Below are positions 17,370 to 26,421 of a stretch of 64,000 nt of DNA, one piece after another. How positions within the stretch are numbered: the stretch's first letter is position 1; each line of letters starts with the position of its first letter. This DNA is from Coleofasciculus sp. LEGE 07092 (GTDB lineage: Bacteria; Cyanobacteriota; Cyanobacteriia; Cyanobacteriales; Coleofasciculaceae), in contig NZ_JADEWY010000003.1 of the NCBI RefSeq assembly GCF_015207375.1, positions 1-64,000 on the forward strand, written 5' to 3'. The notes below the pieces were generated by a model that had not been told where the DNA came from, did not search any database, and saw nothing but the letters and a program-made list of their open reading frames with translations. The position numbers and the translations under genes were made by a program.

Positions 17370-18314
17370 ATGTCAACTGTCTCCATTATTACCCCACTTT
17401 ACAATAAGGCAGCCTATATTACTGACACTATTCAATCGGTACTTTCCCAAACCTACTCCGACTGGGAAATGCTAATTGTAGATAATGGATCGACTGATAG
17501 TAGTTGGGAACAAGTTCAGCAAATTCAGGATTCGCGCATTCGCCTTTTGCAGTCACCGAAGCACGGACCAGGGGCAGCTCGCAATTACGGATTGACTCAT
17601 TCTCAGGGAGAATGGATTCAGTTTTTGGATGCCGATGACTTACTAGAACTCGACCATTTAGAATTACAGCTAGCAGTTGCCAAACAAAATCCTGATGCTG
17701 AAATTATTGTTTGCTATTGGCAAGAATTTAGCGATGATAATCCCACCCTTAAAACAATCAAGCAACCCTCAGGTATCGGACAGCCAATTCAGGTTCTGCG
17801 GGATAGTGCGATCGCTTTTGCTCCTTGGGCTGTACATGCAGCTTTAGTCAAACGCTCTACCCTATCTCTTGATTGTTATTGGTCCGAGCAACTCGATCTG
17901 TACTTAGGAGAAGATATTGCGTTTTGGTTTAAATTGCTGAGTAGATGCACAGTAGCTTATGGAGAAAGCAAAGGAGCACTCTATCGTATCCATACTTCCC
18001 AGTGCCGCACTCAATACTTAAATCCTGAAAAATGGTTTGAAGGAGTTCATGCAGCAATTGAGTTAAATCGGCAGTATTGGCACAATACGAACCACTCCTA
18101 CACGCCAAGGCAATGCGAAACTCTGATGCGTGTTTATTCAGAAATTTATTGTTTGGCACGGAAACAGAAATCACCTACTGTAGAAGAGCAAGCCCTGTCT
18201 GAGGCATCAGGCTGGTTAAGCGAGTATTTTCGAGTAGCGCCTAAACCGAAGCCATCAATGCTCCTTCGTCGTCTGATGGGAATCAAGCCTTTTTTAAGGC
18301 TGACTCAACGTTAG
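17370..18314 (+). CDS. GT2-family glycosyltransferase
   Basis: A 314-residue GT-A enzyme without membrane helices. It starts 'VSIITPLYNKAAYITDTIQS' with 'MLIVDNGSTDSSW', the nucleotide-binding part. The DxD-type 'QFLDADDLLE' lies near residue 90, and 'GEDIAFWFKLL' supplies the catalytic-base region. AAGGGGAA precedes the ATG. It should be an inverting transferase assembling the repeat unit on the cytoplasmic face. Confidence 0.9.
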   Translation: MSTVSIITPLYNKAAYITDTIQSVLSQTYSDWEMLIVDNGSTDSSWEQVQQIQDSRIRLLQSPKHGPGAARNYGLTHSQGEWIQFLDADDLLELDHLELQLAVAKQNPDAEIIVCYWQEFSDDNPTLKTIKQPSGIGQPIQVLRDSAIAFAPWAVHAALVKRSTLSLDCYWSEQLDLYLGEDIAFWFKLLSRCTVAYGESKGALYRIHTSQCRTQYLNPEKWFEGVHAAIELNRQYWHNTNHSYTPRQCETLMRVYSEIYCLARKQKSPTVEEQALSEASGWLSEYFRVAPKPKPSMLLRRLMGIKPFLRLTQR

Positions 18315-18419
18315 GCATTCTTGATGAGGTGGTGTCTTCTATCCCGATCACCTAGCGGCAGACGTGTATAGTAGGTAGATGCCTCGGCTCTTGCTCATCC
18401 TCGTATTCTGATTCCAGTG

Positions 18420-19163
18420 ATGTTATCACGCTCACTCAGAAATTTAGTCTTCAAGTTTCGCTATGGGTTCAAGGGAGTTCCTTTCCAAATCGCCGATCAA
18501 ACTATACGCCTTGATGAGTCCCTCAGACGCTGGAATGTTGGAGCAGAGTTGTCTGCTCATCAGATTTTAGCAGAATATTTAGGTAAAGGTGATATATTTA
18601 TTGACGTTGGCGCAAATTTTGGCTTACATACGCTCTATGCTGCTAAATTAGTCGGCAATCAAGGTCATGTATTTGCTTTTGAACCCGTACTATCAAACTT
18701 AAAACTGTTGCAAAAAAATGTAGCCTTGAGTGGGGTTCAGCAGCAGGTAGAAATTGTGTCCAAAGCACTGTCGAATTCATCTGAATCCTTTTTGACGTTT
18801 TATCTCCCACCAGAAGAGGTTGCAGTAACTGCCTCTATCTGTCCAAGTGACGAAAACATTCAGACAACAAAAGTTGCAAACGTTCGTCTTGATGATTATT
18901 GGAGCAATATCAACCTACCAGTCCACCTCATCAAGATTGATGTAGAAGGAGCTGAATTAGAAGTTTTGCGGGGAGCAGAAAAACTGCTTAAACAATGGCA
19001 GCCGCAGTTACTGATTGAAGTTCATGGATTCGCCCTGCCTAACTTCAACACTAGTGTAGACGAACTGCGAGAATTTCTGAAAGCGCTTGGCTACCAAGAA
19101 CGGTTATTAGAGGGAGATCAATTCCACGAGGAACACTATTTTCAGGCGCTTTACAGTAGCTAG
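18420..19163 (+). CDS. FkbM-family methyltransferase
   Basis: A 247-residue protein with FkbM hallmarks: 'IFIDVGANFGLHTLYAAK' as SAM motif I, 'VFAFEPV', and the C-terminal 'LIKIDVEGAELEVLRGAEKLL' followed by 'LLIEVHG'. FkbM-type enzymes methylate hydroxyl groups of sugars or lipids, so O-methylation of a glycan residue is the likely role. An adjacent GTG at 18417 could serve as start and adds one Met. Confidence 0.88.
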   Translation: MLSRSLRNLVFKFRYGFKGVPFQIADQTIRLDESLRRWNVGAELSAHQILAEYLGKGDIFIDVGANFGLHTLYAAKLVGNQGHVFAFEPVLSNLKLLQKNVALSGVQQQVEIVSKALSNSSESFLTFYLPPEEVAVTASICPSDENIQTTKVANVRLDDYWSNINLPVHLIKIDVEGAELEVLRGAEKLLKQWQPQLLIEVHGFALPNFNTSVDELREFLKALGYQERLLEGDQFHEEHYFQALYSS

Positions 19164-19193
19164 ATAAATCATATTTCATTCTTGAAACAGCCT

Positions 19194-20336
19194 ATGAGAT
19201 TTGGTATTGTTGTAACCACTATTTACGGTGGTGATTTCATCAATGAGTATTATAACCACTTCCTAGCTTGTAGCGACGTTGAGCAAATTCATTTCTACGT
19301 GGTAGGCGATCTCTCAACACCAGATGGCTGCCGAGAGCAGGTAGAGAAATATACCAAGCAGGGTCTACCTTGGTATTACCTAAACCCAGACCAACAAAAT
19401 GAGTTTCTCAAGCCTTTCCCAAAACTTGCTGCTGAAATTCCTTGGCAGACTGACAACCGCCGTAATGTGGGATTTTTAATGGCTTATCGCGATCATTGTG
19501 ATGTTATTATTGCAATTGATGACGATAACTATCCCCAAAAAGACTGGCAGTTTCTTGGAGGACATTCTACAGTTGGTCAAGAAGTTTCTCTTCTCACAGC
19601 CGTTGGATACAATGGCTGGTTTAACTCCTGCTCTATGATGGACGTTCAATGCCCTTCTTTGGGAAGTGGAGAGACAGTTTATGCTAGAGGCTTTCCTTAT
19701 CAGCGTCGTTACACCGCCTGTTCACAGATTGATACCGAAATTTCTACAGGAATTGTCGCTGTCAATGCAGGTCTTTGGTCAGGTGATCCTGATGTTGATG
19801 CTGCCACTCGTTTGGTTACTCGTTGTGTTGCCAAAGAAAAGTTTACCACTGACTACCTCCTTGCACCTAACACATTGATGCCAATCAATACTCAAAACAC
19901 CGGGATTATTCGAGAGGCTATTCCAGCTTACTATTATGTCAAAATGGGGCATCCAGTTGGGGGCATGAAACTCGATCGTTTTGGTGACATTTTTAGCGGC
20001 TTTTTTGTGCAGAAATGCGTTCAATCTGTGGGACATCGGATTAAAGTTGGCTCTCCGGTTGTGGAGCATCGCCGTTCTCCTCACAACCTCTACAAAGATC
20101 TCTGGCATGAATTAGCAGGTATGGTTGTCCTTGATGATATGTTGTCGCTCCTGGAAGAGCCTTTGCCCCCTACCAAGAGTTATGAGGAGGCAGCGCTCAC
20201 ACTAGCTGGCAAACTTCGAGTGTGGACACACAAGCAAAATGGTTTTCTCTGGGATGACTCTCTTCGTGCTTATTTCGACAATGTTGCCGATAATATGTTG
20301 CTCTGGGTTGATACTTGCAGGCAGCTTGATAGTTAG
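19194..20336 (+). CDS. Reversibly glycosylated polypeptide (UDP-arabinopyranose mutase-like, GT75)
   Basis: A 380-residue protein aligning over its length, from memory, with plant RGP/UAM proteins. Matching segments are the 'IIAIDDDNYP' DDD motif (109-111), 'VYARGFPYQRRY' opposite plant 'VRGYPFSLREG', 'AGLWSGDPDVDAATRLV', 'MPINTQNTGIIREAIPAYYY', 'RFGDIFSGFFVQKC' and the C-terminal 'YFDNVADNMLLWVDTC'. Plant UAMs interconvert UDP-arabinopyranose and UDP-arabinofuranose and are auto-glycosylated on an arginine of the R-x6-R pair. Both arginines (165 and 172) are present here. It may therefore make a furanose donor or act as a related glycosyltransferase. ATG 19194 is preferred to TTG 19182. Confidence 0.75.
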   Translation: MRFGIVVTTIYGGDFINEYYNHFLACSDVEQIHFYVVGDLSTPDGCREQVEKYTKQGLPWYYLNPDQQNEFLKPFPKLAAEIPWQTDNRRNVGFLMAYRDHCDVIIAIDDDNYPQKDWQFLGGHSTVGQEVSLLTAVGYNGWFNSCSMMDVQCPSLGSGETVYARGFPYQRRYTACSQIDTEISTGIVAVNAGLWSGDPDVDAATRLVTRCVAKEKFTTDYLLAPNTLMPINTQNTGIIREAIPAYYYVKMGHPVGGMKLDRFGDIFSGFFVQKCVQSVGHRIKVGSPVVEHRRSPHNLYKDLWHELAGMVVLDDMLSLLEEPLPPTKSYEEAALTLAGKLRVWTHKQNGFLWDDSLRAYFDNVADNMLLWVDTCRQLDS

Positions 20337-20402
20337 AGGGATCTTTTTTCTATGTAGGAAACTCAAGAGATCTGAAATCTATTATTTTTTGAGCGCACTA
20401 TT

Positions 20403-21479
20403 ATGAGGTATATTACTCAATTAGATGGAATTCGTGCAATCTCTGTCATTTTTGTCCTTATCGGTCATTGGTCTACGCCACCTCTCAAAAACGCTATACC
20501 GTGGGGAAACATCGGAGTTTATACCTTCTTCGTCATCAGCGGTTATCTGATCACGAGCATCTTGTTAGAACTCAAAGCTGTAATGACACCAGGTTCCGCT
20601 TTGAGCAATTTTTGGGGACGGCGCATCCTTCGTATTTTCCCAATTTATTATCTTACTATTACTATTCTCTGGCTTATTCAACATCAGCCTGTATCAGATC
20701 ATGCAGTATGGCATTTTACATTTTTATCTAATTTCTTAATGATGTCATCTGTGGGATATCAAGGTACTACAGACCATCTGTGGTCTTTGGCAGTCGAAGG
20801 TCAGTTCTATCTCGTTTGGCCCCTTGTCATTTTTTTACTGAACGATAAATATTTACCCCCAATCATTCTATCTTTACTCATTCTCAGTCCAGTGTGCCGT
20901 TTTGCGCTTTATATGCTGGGGATGGGTTCTATTATTAAAGTATTCCCCCTCTCTTCTGTAGACTTTTTAGGAATTGGCGCACTTGTAGCATTAGGAAATA
21001 GCAATAGACAGTTCATGGGATTTAATAGTAAAGAGTTCTTAAAAGCAGTTGCTCCTTTTGCTGCTACGGGATTTGTTTTAATCGAATTATTAAGGCATTT
21101 GGGATACCACAATATCCTGTACAGTTTAGTAGAAACATCTTGTTTAGTTTTAGGGTTAGGTTGGTTGATTAGTGCTACCTCGAAGGGAATAACTGGAATC
21201 TTCAAAACTTTATTAGACTTAAAGGGACTTCGGTTCATCGGGCGTATTTCTTACGGTTTATATCTCTACCATTTGTTTGTTTCTTATTATCTAGTCAAAG
21301 CTTTTCCCCGGCTTTCCTTAGAAGAAGGTATCGGCAATCCTTGGGTGAGTTTTATGATATTTTTTATAGGTTCCTTTCTTTTGGCAACTGCCTCATGGTT
21401 TATAGTAGAAAAACCTTTGATGATTTTCAAAAAATATTTTCCTCTCCATAATCAAAAAAGTAGCAAACAAACGACTTAA
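20403..21479 (+). CDS. Acyltransferase-3 family membrane protein (OafA-like)
   Basis: A 358-residue polytopic protein with about ten helices. The family signature opens the chain: 'LDGIRAISVIFVLIGHW' with the catalytic His near residue 22. It is followed by 'RRILRIFPIYYL' and 'DHLWSLAVEGQFYLVWPL'. Members transfer acetyl or other acyl groups to extracytoplasmic sugars, so it probably acetylates the growing or finished polysaccharide. The gene is preceded by 66 bp and followed by 124 bp of non-coding sequence. Confidence 0.9.
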   Translation: MRYITQLDGIRAISVIFVLIGHWSTPPLKNAIPWGNIGVYTFFVISGYLITSILLELKAVMTPGSALSNFWGRRILRIFPIYYLTITILWLIQHQPVSDHAVWHFTFLSNFLMMSSVGYQGTTDHLWSLAVEGQFYLVWPLVIFLLNDKYLPPIILSLLILSPVCRFALYMLGMGSIIKVFPLSSVDFLGIGALVALGNSNRQFMGFNSKEFLKAVAPFAATGFVLIELLRHLGYHNILYSLVETSCLVLGLGWLISATSKGITGIFKTLLDLKGLRFIGRISYGLYLYHLFVSYYLVKAFPRLSLEEGIGNPWVSFMIFFIGSFLLATASWFIVEKPLMIFKKYFPLHNQKSSKQTT

Positions 21480-21603
21480 AAGCGTTATAAAACTAGCTTT
21501 TTGAAGGCGCTTATAATTTTTCTGAAATTAGTTCTATGTTAGAAAAAATTAATAAAATTCAGACTCCAAAGTTTTTGGTAGCAGCGTATCACCAGCTAAA
21601 CAA

Positions 21604-22626
21604 ATGATTTCCCTCGTCACTACTGTACTCAATGATCGGCAAGGATGTGTGGCATTCTTCTCCCAAATGGATATACAAACTTGTCTGCCGAATGAAATTG
21701 TCATTGTAGATGGTGGTTCAACAGATGGGACTTGGGAATTTCTGCGAAACTATCAACCCAATCAACCTTACTCAGTACGGGTTATTCAAGAAGTTGGTTG
21801 TAATGTCGCTCGTGGTCGGAATTTAGCGATCGCTCATGCTAAAAATGAGCTGATTGCCTCTACAGATATCGGTTGTCTCTGGGAACCTCAGTGGCTGGAG
21901 GAACTTGTCCAACCATTATTAGAAGATAGCCACCTAGAAGCTGTAATGGGAAGTTGGCAAGTGTGCTGGGACGATTTGAAAAGTGATTGGGCAAAAATTG
22001 AGTATGTGTTATACAATCAACTGAAATTAATCGCTACTCCTAAATCTCATGCGTCCTCACGCTCAATTGCCTATCGCAAGTCGTTGTGGGAAAAGATTGG
22101 TGGGTATCCTGAAGATTTAACGTTAGCAGGAGATGATATGGTTTTTGCCCTGCTGTTGCATCAGAAAACCGCTTGTGTTGGTTGCGCCCCTATCCCGCGT
22201 TGTTATTGGCAGCGTCCTGTCAGCTTGAAGTCTTTTTGTCAGGAAGCTCGCCGCAACTTTCGCGGTGGCGGGGAGGCAGGTATTTGGTTAGATTATGGAA
22301 TTCTGGTAGGGGGCAGGTTGTTGAGTGAAGTATTACTCTTGCTTATCGGTCTAATTTGGTTACTGGGGGCTTCCCCCAGTTGGGGAGGGGCAATTTTATT
22401 AAGTGTTTTTTTCGTCAGCTTAGGGCTGCGAGTATTACGATTAGTCCCAACAATTGAACGCTTTCACAGCTATGATGAATTAGAGGGATGGTTCCGCCTT
22501 CTATTTTTTGAATATCTGATTAAGTTTTGGGGTTTAGTTGGGCATTGGCAGGGATTTATCTCAGGATTTAAACATTGCCATGAATGCCGAAAAAGGCTTC
22601 GTAGCTTAAACAGTAAGATGGTATAA
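21604..22626 (+). CDS. GT2-family glycosyltransferase with C-terminal membrane helices
   Basis: A 340-residue protein. The GT-A domain shows 'MISLVTTVLNDRQGCVAFF', 'EIVIVDGGSTDGTWEFL' and a metal site 'IASTDIGCLW' in place of a canonical DxD. 'LAGDDMVFALLL' marks the catalytic base. Two or three hydrophobic helices at about 235-300 ('LLSEVLLLLIGLIWLLG', 'GAILLSVFFVSLGLRVL') anchor it in the membrane. It resembles cyanobacterial GT2 enzymes of exopolysaccharide loci. The sugar specificity is unknown. Confidence 0.85.
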   Translation: MISLVTTVLNDRQGCVAFFSQMDIQTCLPNEIVIVDGGSTDGTWEFLRNYQPNQPYSVRVIQEVGCNVARGRNLAIAHAKNELIASTDIGCLWEPQWLEELVQPLLEDSHLEAVMGSWQVCWDDLKSDWAKIEYVLYNQLKLIATPKSHASSRSIAYRKSLWEKIGGYPEDLTLAGDDMVFALLLHQKTACVGCAPIPRCYWQRPVSLKSFCQEARRNFRGGGEAGIWLDYGILVGGRLLSEVLLLLIGLIWLLGASPSWGGAILLSVFFVSLGLRVLRLVPTIERFHSYDELEGWFRLLFFEYLIKFWGLVGHWQGFISGFKHCHECRKRLRSLNSKMV

Positions 22627-22635
22627 ATATTACAG

Positions 22636-23781
22636 ATGAAACTTCTTTATTACTCACCAGCTAGTTATGGAGGCATTGCTGATTACGCCCACGAGCAGGC
22701 AAATGCTTTGGGGACGTTGGGAGTAGACGTGACTTTCCTTTGCACTCCCAACTATCCGACTGGTAGGGGGGAAACATATAAGGTTATGCCAATTCTGCAA
22801 GACATAACCTTTAAGAATTTAATTCCCCATAAAATATTAAAATCAGTACACTTTAGTTATGTCATTCTGACCAACTTTAACAAATTGGCTAGATTTATTG
22901 AGAAAAATGGCTATCAGTATGTGTTGCTAGGTTCATATGTGGAATATTTAGCGCCTATCTGGTCTGGTCGTTTGAGAAAATTAGCCAAGAAAGGAGTTAT
23001 ATTTAGTGCTGTCGTACATGACCCCGTGCGTAATTTTGTCGTTGGGCCTCGCTGGTGGCATCGCTGGTCAATCGCCTGTGGTTATTCTTTCTTAAGGGAA
23101 GCCTTTGTTCATGAAGCTATTGAACTCGATACCATTCGGTCAATGCCTCAACTCCAAACAACTGTAGTTCCCCACGGAACATATTGCTTTCCTGATGCCA
23201 ATCAATCGCGAGAAAAAACACGAGCTAGTCTGGATTTGACCCTTGACGCAAAACTAATGCTGGCTTTTGGTCATATTCGCGATAACAAGAATCTCGATCT
23301 TGTGATCCGAGCAATGGTAAATTTTCCTGATTTATATCTACTTGTTGCTGGAAAAGAACAATCATCAGGTCAGCGTCCCGCAGCTTTTTATCAGCAGTTA
23401 GCAACTAATCTAGGAGTGGCAAATCGCTGTCGATGGAAAATCCAATTTATCCCAGATATGGAAGTTGCTAACTTCTTTTTAGCTGCCGATCTTATTCTTC
23501 TTACCTACAGCAAAACTTTTCACTCTGCAAGCGGGGTCTTAAATGCAGCAGTTAGTTACCGGAAACCTTGTCTGGCTTCAGCAGGTGGAGGCTTTTTATA
23601 TTCTGTAATCCGAACATATAAGCTGGGAATAGGGATTGAGGCGGATGATGTAGATTCTATAGTGAATGGAATCAGACGGTGGTTAGAAAATTCCCCCAGT
23701 CCTCAATGGGAAAGATATTGTAAGGAAAAGAATTGGAAGCTGAATGCCGAGTTAGTGATAGCTCGTTTAGGTTATATTTAG
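22636..23781 (+). CDS. Glycosyltransferase (GT4-like, atypical donor motif)
   Basis: A 381-residue GT-B protein. The acceptor domain carries 'YYSPASYGGIADYAHEQANAL' and the donor domain 'KLMLAFGHIRDNKNLDLVIRAM'. The position of the E-x7-E motif reads 'TYSKTFHSASGVLNAAVSYRKP', without the first Glu, a variation also seen in some polysaccharide glycosyltransferases. It starts 10 bp after the GT2 gene, so the pair is co-transcribed. Confidence 0.82.
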   Translation: MKLLYYSPASYGGIADYAHEQANALGTLGVDVTFLCTPNYPTGRGETYKVMPILQDITFKNLIPHKILKSVHFSYVILTNFNKLARFIEKNGYQYVLLGSYVEYLAPIWSGRLRKLAKKGVIFSAVVHDPVRNFVVGPRWWHRWSIACGYSFLREAFVHEAIELDTIRSMPQLQTTVVPHGTYCFPDANQSREKTRASLDLTLDAKLMLAFGHIRDNKNLDLVIRAMVNFPDLYLLVAGKEQSSGQRPAAFYQQLATNLGVANRCRWKIQFIPDMEVANFFLAADLILLTYSKTFHSASGVLNAAVSYRKPCLASAGGGFLYSVIRTYKLGIGIEADDVDSIVNGIRRWLENSPSPQWERYCKEKNWKLNAELVIARLGYI

Positions 23782-23801
23782 CAATTAATTCCTAAAACTG
23801 T

Positions 23802-24602
23802 ATGTCTACTGTATCCACCATTTTTAAACTTATCAATCATGCTCAAAAAGGAATATTTTTGCAGGATAAATGGCTAGCTTTTCTAATCGCTGGTTTAGGT
23901 GTAATGGGTCACCATCGCGTCAAACTACGTCTGTGGTTTATCAGACTCATCAATAACCTTAGTGTGAAAACTTTAGTTAAGCTATATTTAAACTGTAACG
24001 GGCGGTCGATGTATTTCTCTATGCGCCAAGGTAATGAGGCAGATTACCTAATGGGTGGTGAATTAGTTAGGGGAACCTATGAGATTCCTGATTTTGAACC
24101 TAAAACAATTATAGATGGCGGTGCAAATATTGGTGTGTTTGCCATTCACGCTTTGAGTTACTTCCCCAAAGCTAAATTGATTTGTTACGAACCGGATTTA
24201 GCCAACTTTTACCAGCTTCAGAATAACTTAGAACTCAATCGTTTGCAAGCAGACACCCATCAATTGGGTCTTTGGTCAAAAAACACTACCCTTTACTACC
24301 ATGCTCAATCTTCCCACACGGGCTTCGTTGACGAACATCCACCTGGAGTTCCCATTGTCTGTACTCTGCCTAAAATTGAACCGAACTGCTGGCTTAAACT
24401 TGATATTGAAGGAGCAGAGTATGAAGTACTACCAACGTTACTGAATAATGGTCAGTATCCTCGCTGGATCAGCATGGAAATTCACTACTTTGATACCAAA
24501 GGTCAGTCTTTACTTGCTCTATTACGCGAGCATGGTTACACAATCAAGGGTAGTGAAGATTATACCGTTAGCTGCACCCTAATTTCAGCGTATCAAAGTT
24601 GA
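23802..24602 (+). CDS. FkbM-family methyltransferase
   Basis: A 266-residue protein. SAM motif I is '[17 protein letters not shown]', followed by '[14 protein letters not shown]' and the FkbM end '[19 protein letters not shown]'. An N-terminal ~90-residue extension contains a hydrophobic stretch '[13 protein letters not shown]' that may contact the membrane. The stop overlaps the next start by 4 bp (TTGA), so translation of the methyltransferase, acetyltransferase and sulfotransferase genes is coupled. It likely O-methylates a sugar. Confidence 0.87.
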   Translation: MSTVSTIFKLINHAQKGIFLQDKWLAFLIAGLGVMGHHRVKLRLWFIRLINNLSVKTLVKLYLNCNGRSMYFSMRQGNEADYLMGGELVRGTYEIPDFEPKTIIDGGANIGVFAIHALSYFPKAKLICYEPDLANFYQLQNNLELNRLQADTHQLGLWSKNTTLYYHAQSSHTGFVDEHPPGVPIVCTLPKIEPNCWLKLDIEGAEYEVLPTLLNNGQYPRWISMEIHYFDTKGQSLLALLREHGYTIKGSEDYTVSCTLISAYQS

Positions 24603-25189
24603 ACACACACTATACCATCTTTCAAAAACGTCTATTCAACTTTGCACCCGTGAACTCTAGACTATTCGCTGGCAGTGTTCTGAGTTATAGCTACAATTAT
24701 TTGATTGGAAACGTGCCATTCCGCCAAATCCGTATGACTTATCTCAAAGCCTATTTAGCAGGGGTAGGTAAGGGAACATCAGTGCAGATGGGATGTCGGT
24801 TCTTGAATGGAAGAAAAGTTTATTTTGGTGAGCGCAATGTAATTAATTTCGGCTGCTTATTTGATGGTCGCCACTATCCTATTCGGACTGGTTCTGATGT
24901 CTCCATCGGACCAGAAGCTGCAATTTTAACATTGGGACATGACCCGCAGTCGTCAGTATTTAGCAACAAGGGCGGAGATGTAACGATAGGCGATCGCGTT
25001 TGGATTGCTTACCGAGCTATTATTCTGCCAGGAGTTACTCTTGGTGAGGGAGCAGTAGTTGGTGCTGGTTCAGTCGTGACCAAAGATGTAGAACCTTACA
25101 CTATAGTAGCAGGTGTACCGGCAAAAATTATTGGCAAGAGAAATACTCAACTGACTTATTCCCTAAATTATTCTGCTTTTTTGTTATGA
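24599..25189 (+). CDS. Left-handed beta-helix (hexapeptide) acyltransferase
   Basis: A 196-residue WcaF/LacA-like protein beginning at a TTG that overlaps the previous stop. Hexapeptide repeats run from about residue 57 to 178, including '[24 protein letters not shown]' split around the coil turns and '[24 protein letters not shown]'. The catalytic-type His lies in 'TLGHDPQ' (114). It should O-acetylate a sugar in the cytoplasm using acetyl-CoA. The C-terminal portion has a degenerate second copy at 26034-26237. Confidence 0.9.
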   Translation: MNTHYTIFQKRLFNFAPVNSRLFAGSVLSYSYNYLIGNVPFRQIRMTYLKAYLAGVGKGTSVQMGCRFLNGRKVYFGERNVINFGCLFDGRHYPIRTGSDVSIGPEAAILTLGHDPQSSVFSNKGGDVTIGDRVWIAYRAIILPGVTLGEGAVVGAGSVVTKDVEPYTIVAGVPAKIIGKRNTQLTYSLNYSAFLL

Positions 25190-26022
25190 TTCAATCTCCT
25201 GATACTCTTCAAAAGTTAATAAGACGAAAATCTGAATTAAAAAGAATCCCAGTCCCTCTAACCCTCCATGAATTCAAAGCATCTTGCTATGGACCAAGGG
25301 TTCTGGCTAATAGTTGTCCAAAATCAGGGACTCATCTACTCTTACGTGTTCTTTCTTGTTTGCCTCTGCTGGTTCCTCGTTGGAGATATGATATTGTGAA
25401 GGGAAAATTACACCTCCCTGAAGAGTTACCTAAAATTCGCCAGGGGCAATATATTGCTACGCATTTGTACTGGAGTCAGGAACTAGTTGACGCTCTTAAG
25501 AGTGCAAACATTCGTAATTTATTTATCATTCGTGATCTGAGGGATGTTGCAGTTTCCCGTGCCTATTACCACACCTATTCTTTAAGCAGTCATCCGGCGT
25601 TTACCTATCTCAACTCATTAAAATCTGACGCTGATCGACTCATGGTTGCCATTCGTGGGATAAATAAACCTGGCATGGGATTCTGTTCAATAGGCGACTG
25701 GGCTAGAGGTTATGCACCCTGGTGGGATGAACCAACTTGTCTAACCATTCGCTTCGAGGATCTAATTGGACGTTTTGGTGGCGGTAGTGATGAGAAGCAA
25801 GTGCAAGCTGTCCGGGCGATTGCTTCTTATCTAGGCATGGAAGTTTCAGAAAATCAGATTAATGAAATAGCAAGTAAAGCGTTTTTTAAGAATGCAAATA
25901 CCTTTCGCAAAGGACAAATTGGTGACTGGAAAAATCATTTTTCAGAGGAACACAAACGTGCATTTAAGGAGGTTGCTGGCGAAGCTATTATAAAGTATGG
26001 ATATGCAGATGGGTATGATTAG
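25186..26022 (+). CDS. Sulfotransferase (PAPS-dependent)
   Basis: A 278-residue cytosolic enzyme. The 5'-phosphosulfate binding loop is '[11 protein letters not shown]' (44-54), the 3'-phosphate site is '[15 protein letters not shown]' (114-128), and a C-terminal '[13 protein letters not shown]' matches the family's RKGxxGDWKxxF motif. These are the three classical sulfotransferase regions, so PAPS-dependent sulfation of a glycan hydroxyl is strongly indicated. The ATG overlaps the acyltransferase stop by 4 bp. With the second sulfotransferase at 31 kb it points to a sulfated polysaccharide. Confidence 0.92.
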   Translation: MIQSPDTLQKLIRRKSELKRIPVPLTLHEFKASCYGPRVLANSCPKSGTHLLLRVLSCLPLLVPRWRYDIVKGKLHLPEELPKIRQGQYIATHLYWSQELVDALKSANIRNLFIIRDLRDVAVSRAYYHTYSLSSHPAFTYLNSLKSDADRLMVAIRGINKPGMGFCSIGDWARGYAPWWDEPTCLTIRFEDLIGRFGGGSDEKQVQAVRAIASYLGMEVSENQINEIASKAFFKNANTFRKGQIGDWKNHFSEEHKRAFKEVAGEAIIKYGYADGYD

Positions 26023-26033
26023 TAAATTTCTCA

Positions 26034-26237
26034 ATTGGTGTTCGTATCTGGATTGCCTACCGAGCAATTATTCTGCTAGGAGTCATCATTGGCGAGGGTG
26101 CAGTAGTGGGTGCGGGTTCGGTGGTTACTAAAGAGGTGGAACCCTACACCCTCGTTGCGAGTAACCTAGCCCGATTTATCAAGAAGTTCTCGCCTAACCT
26201 GCACTATAAATTAAACGACCAACCCTGGCTACTTTAA
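26034..26237 (+). pseudogene. C-terminal remnant of a hexapeptide acyltransferase
   Basis: An open frame ending with TAA at 26237 encodes '[20 protein letters not shown]' and continues '[19 protein letters not shown]' and 'RFIKKF', the last turns and tail of a beta-helix acyltransferase. It has no start codon or N-terminal coils. It is clearly similar in DNA and protein to positions 24977-25140 of the intact gene 1 kb upstream. It is a leftover from duplication or replacement. Confidence 0.85.
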
Positions 26238-26276
26238 GAAACTTAAGCGCTCAGGAACATAATCTACAAAAATAAA

Positions 26277-26419
26277 CTGATTCCCTTGCTAAATCTTCCC
26301 GCGAAACCTCAGATGGAGTTCATTTTAATGAAGCCGGAACTCGTGAAGTGGCTAAACTGTGGATAGAAAAAATTAATGCTGCTTTTTTTAAACAACAATT
26401 AAATCTTTTTAATCATTAA
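26277..26419 (+). pseudogene. C-terminal remnant of an SGNH/sialate-esterase-like hydrolase
   Basis: The frame ending at TAA 26417-26419 encodes 'SSRETSDGVHFNEAGTREVA' followed by 'KLWIEKI'. The 'DGVHFNEAGTRE' block is the catalytic Asp-His motif of SGNH-type carbohydrate esterases. The rest of the enzyme is absent, with a stop codon immediately upstream. The fragment sits directly against the next ATG, which suggests a junction left by recombination. Confidence 0.7.
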
Positions 26420-26421
26420 AG

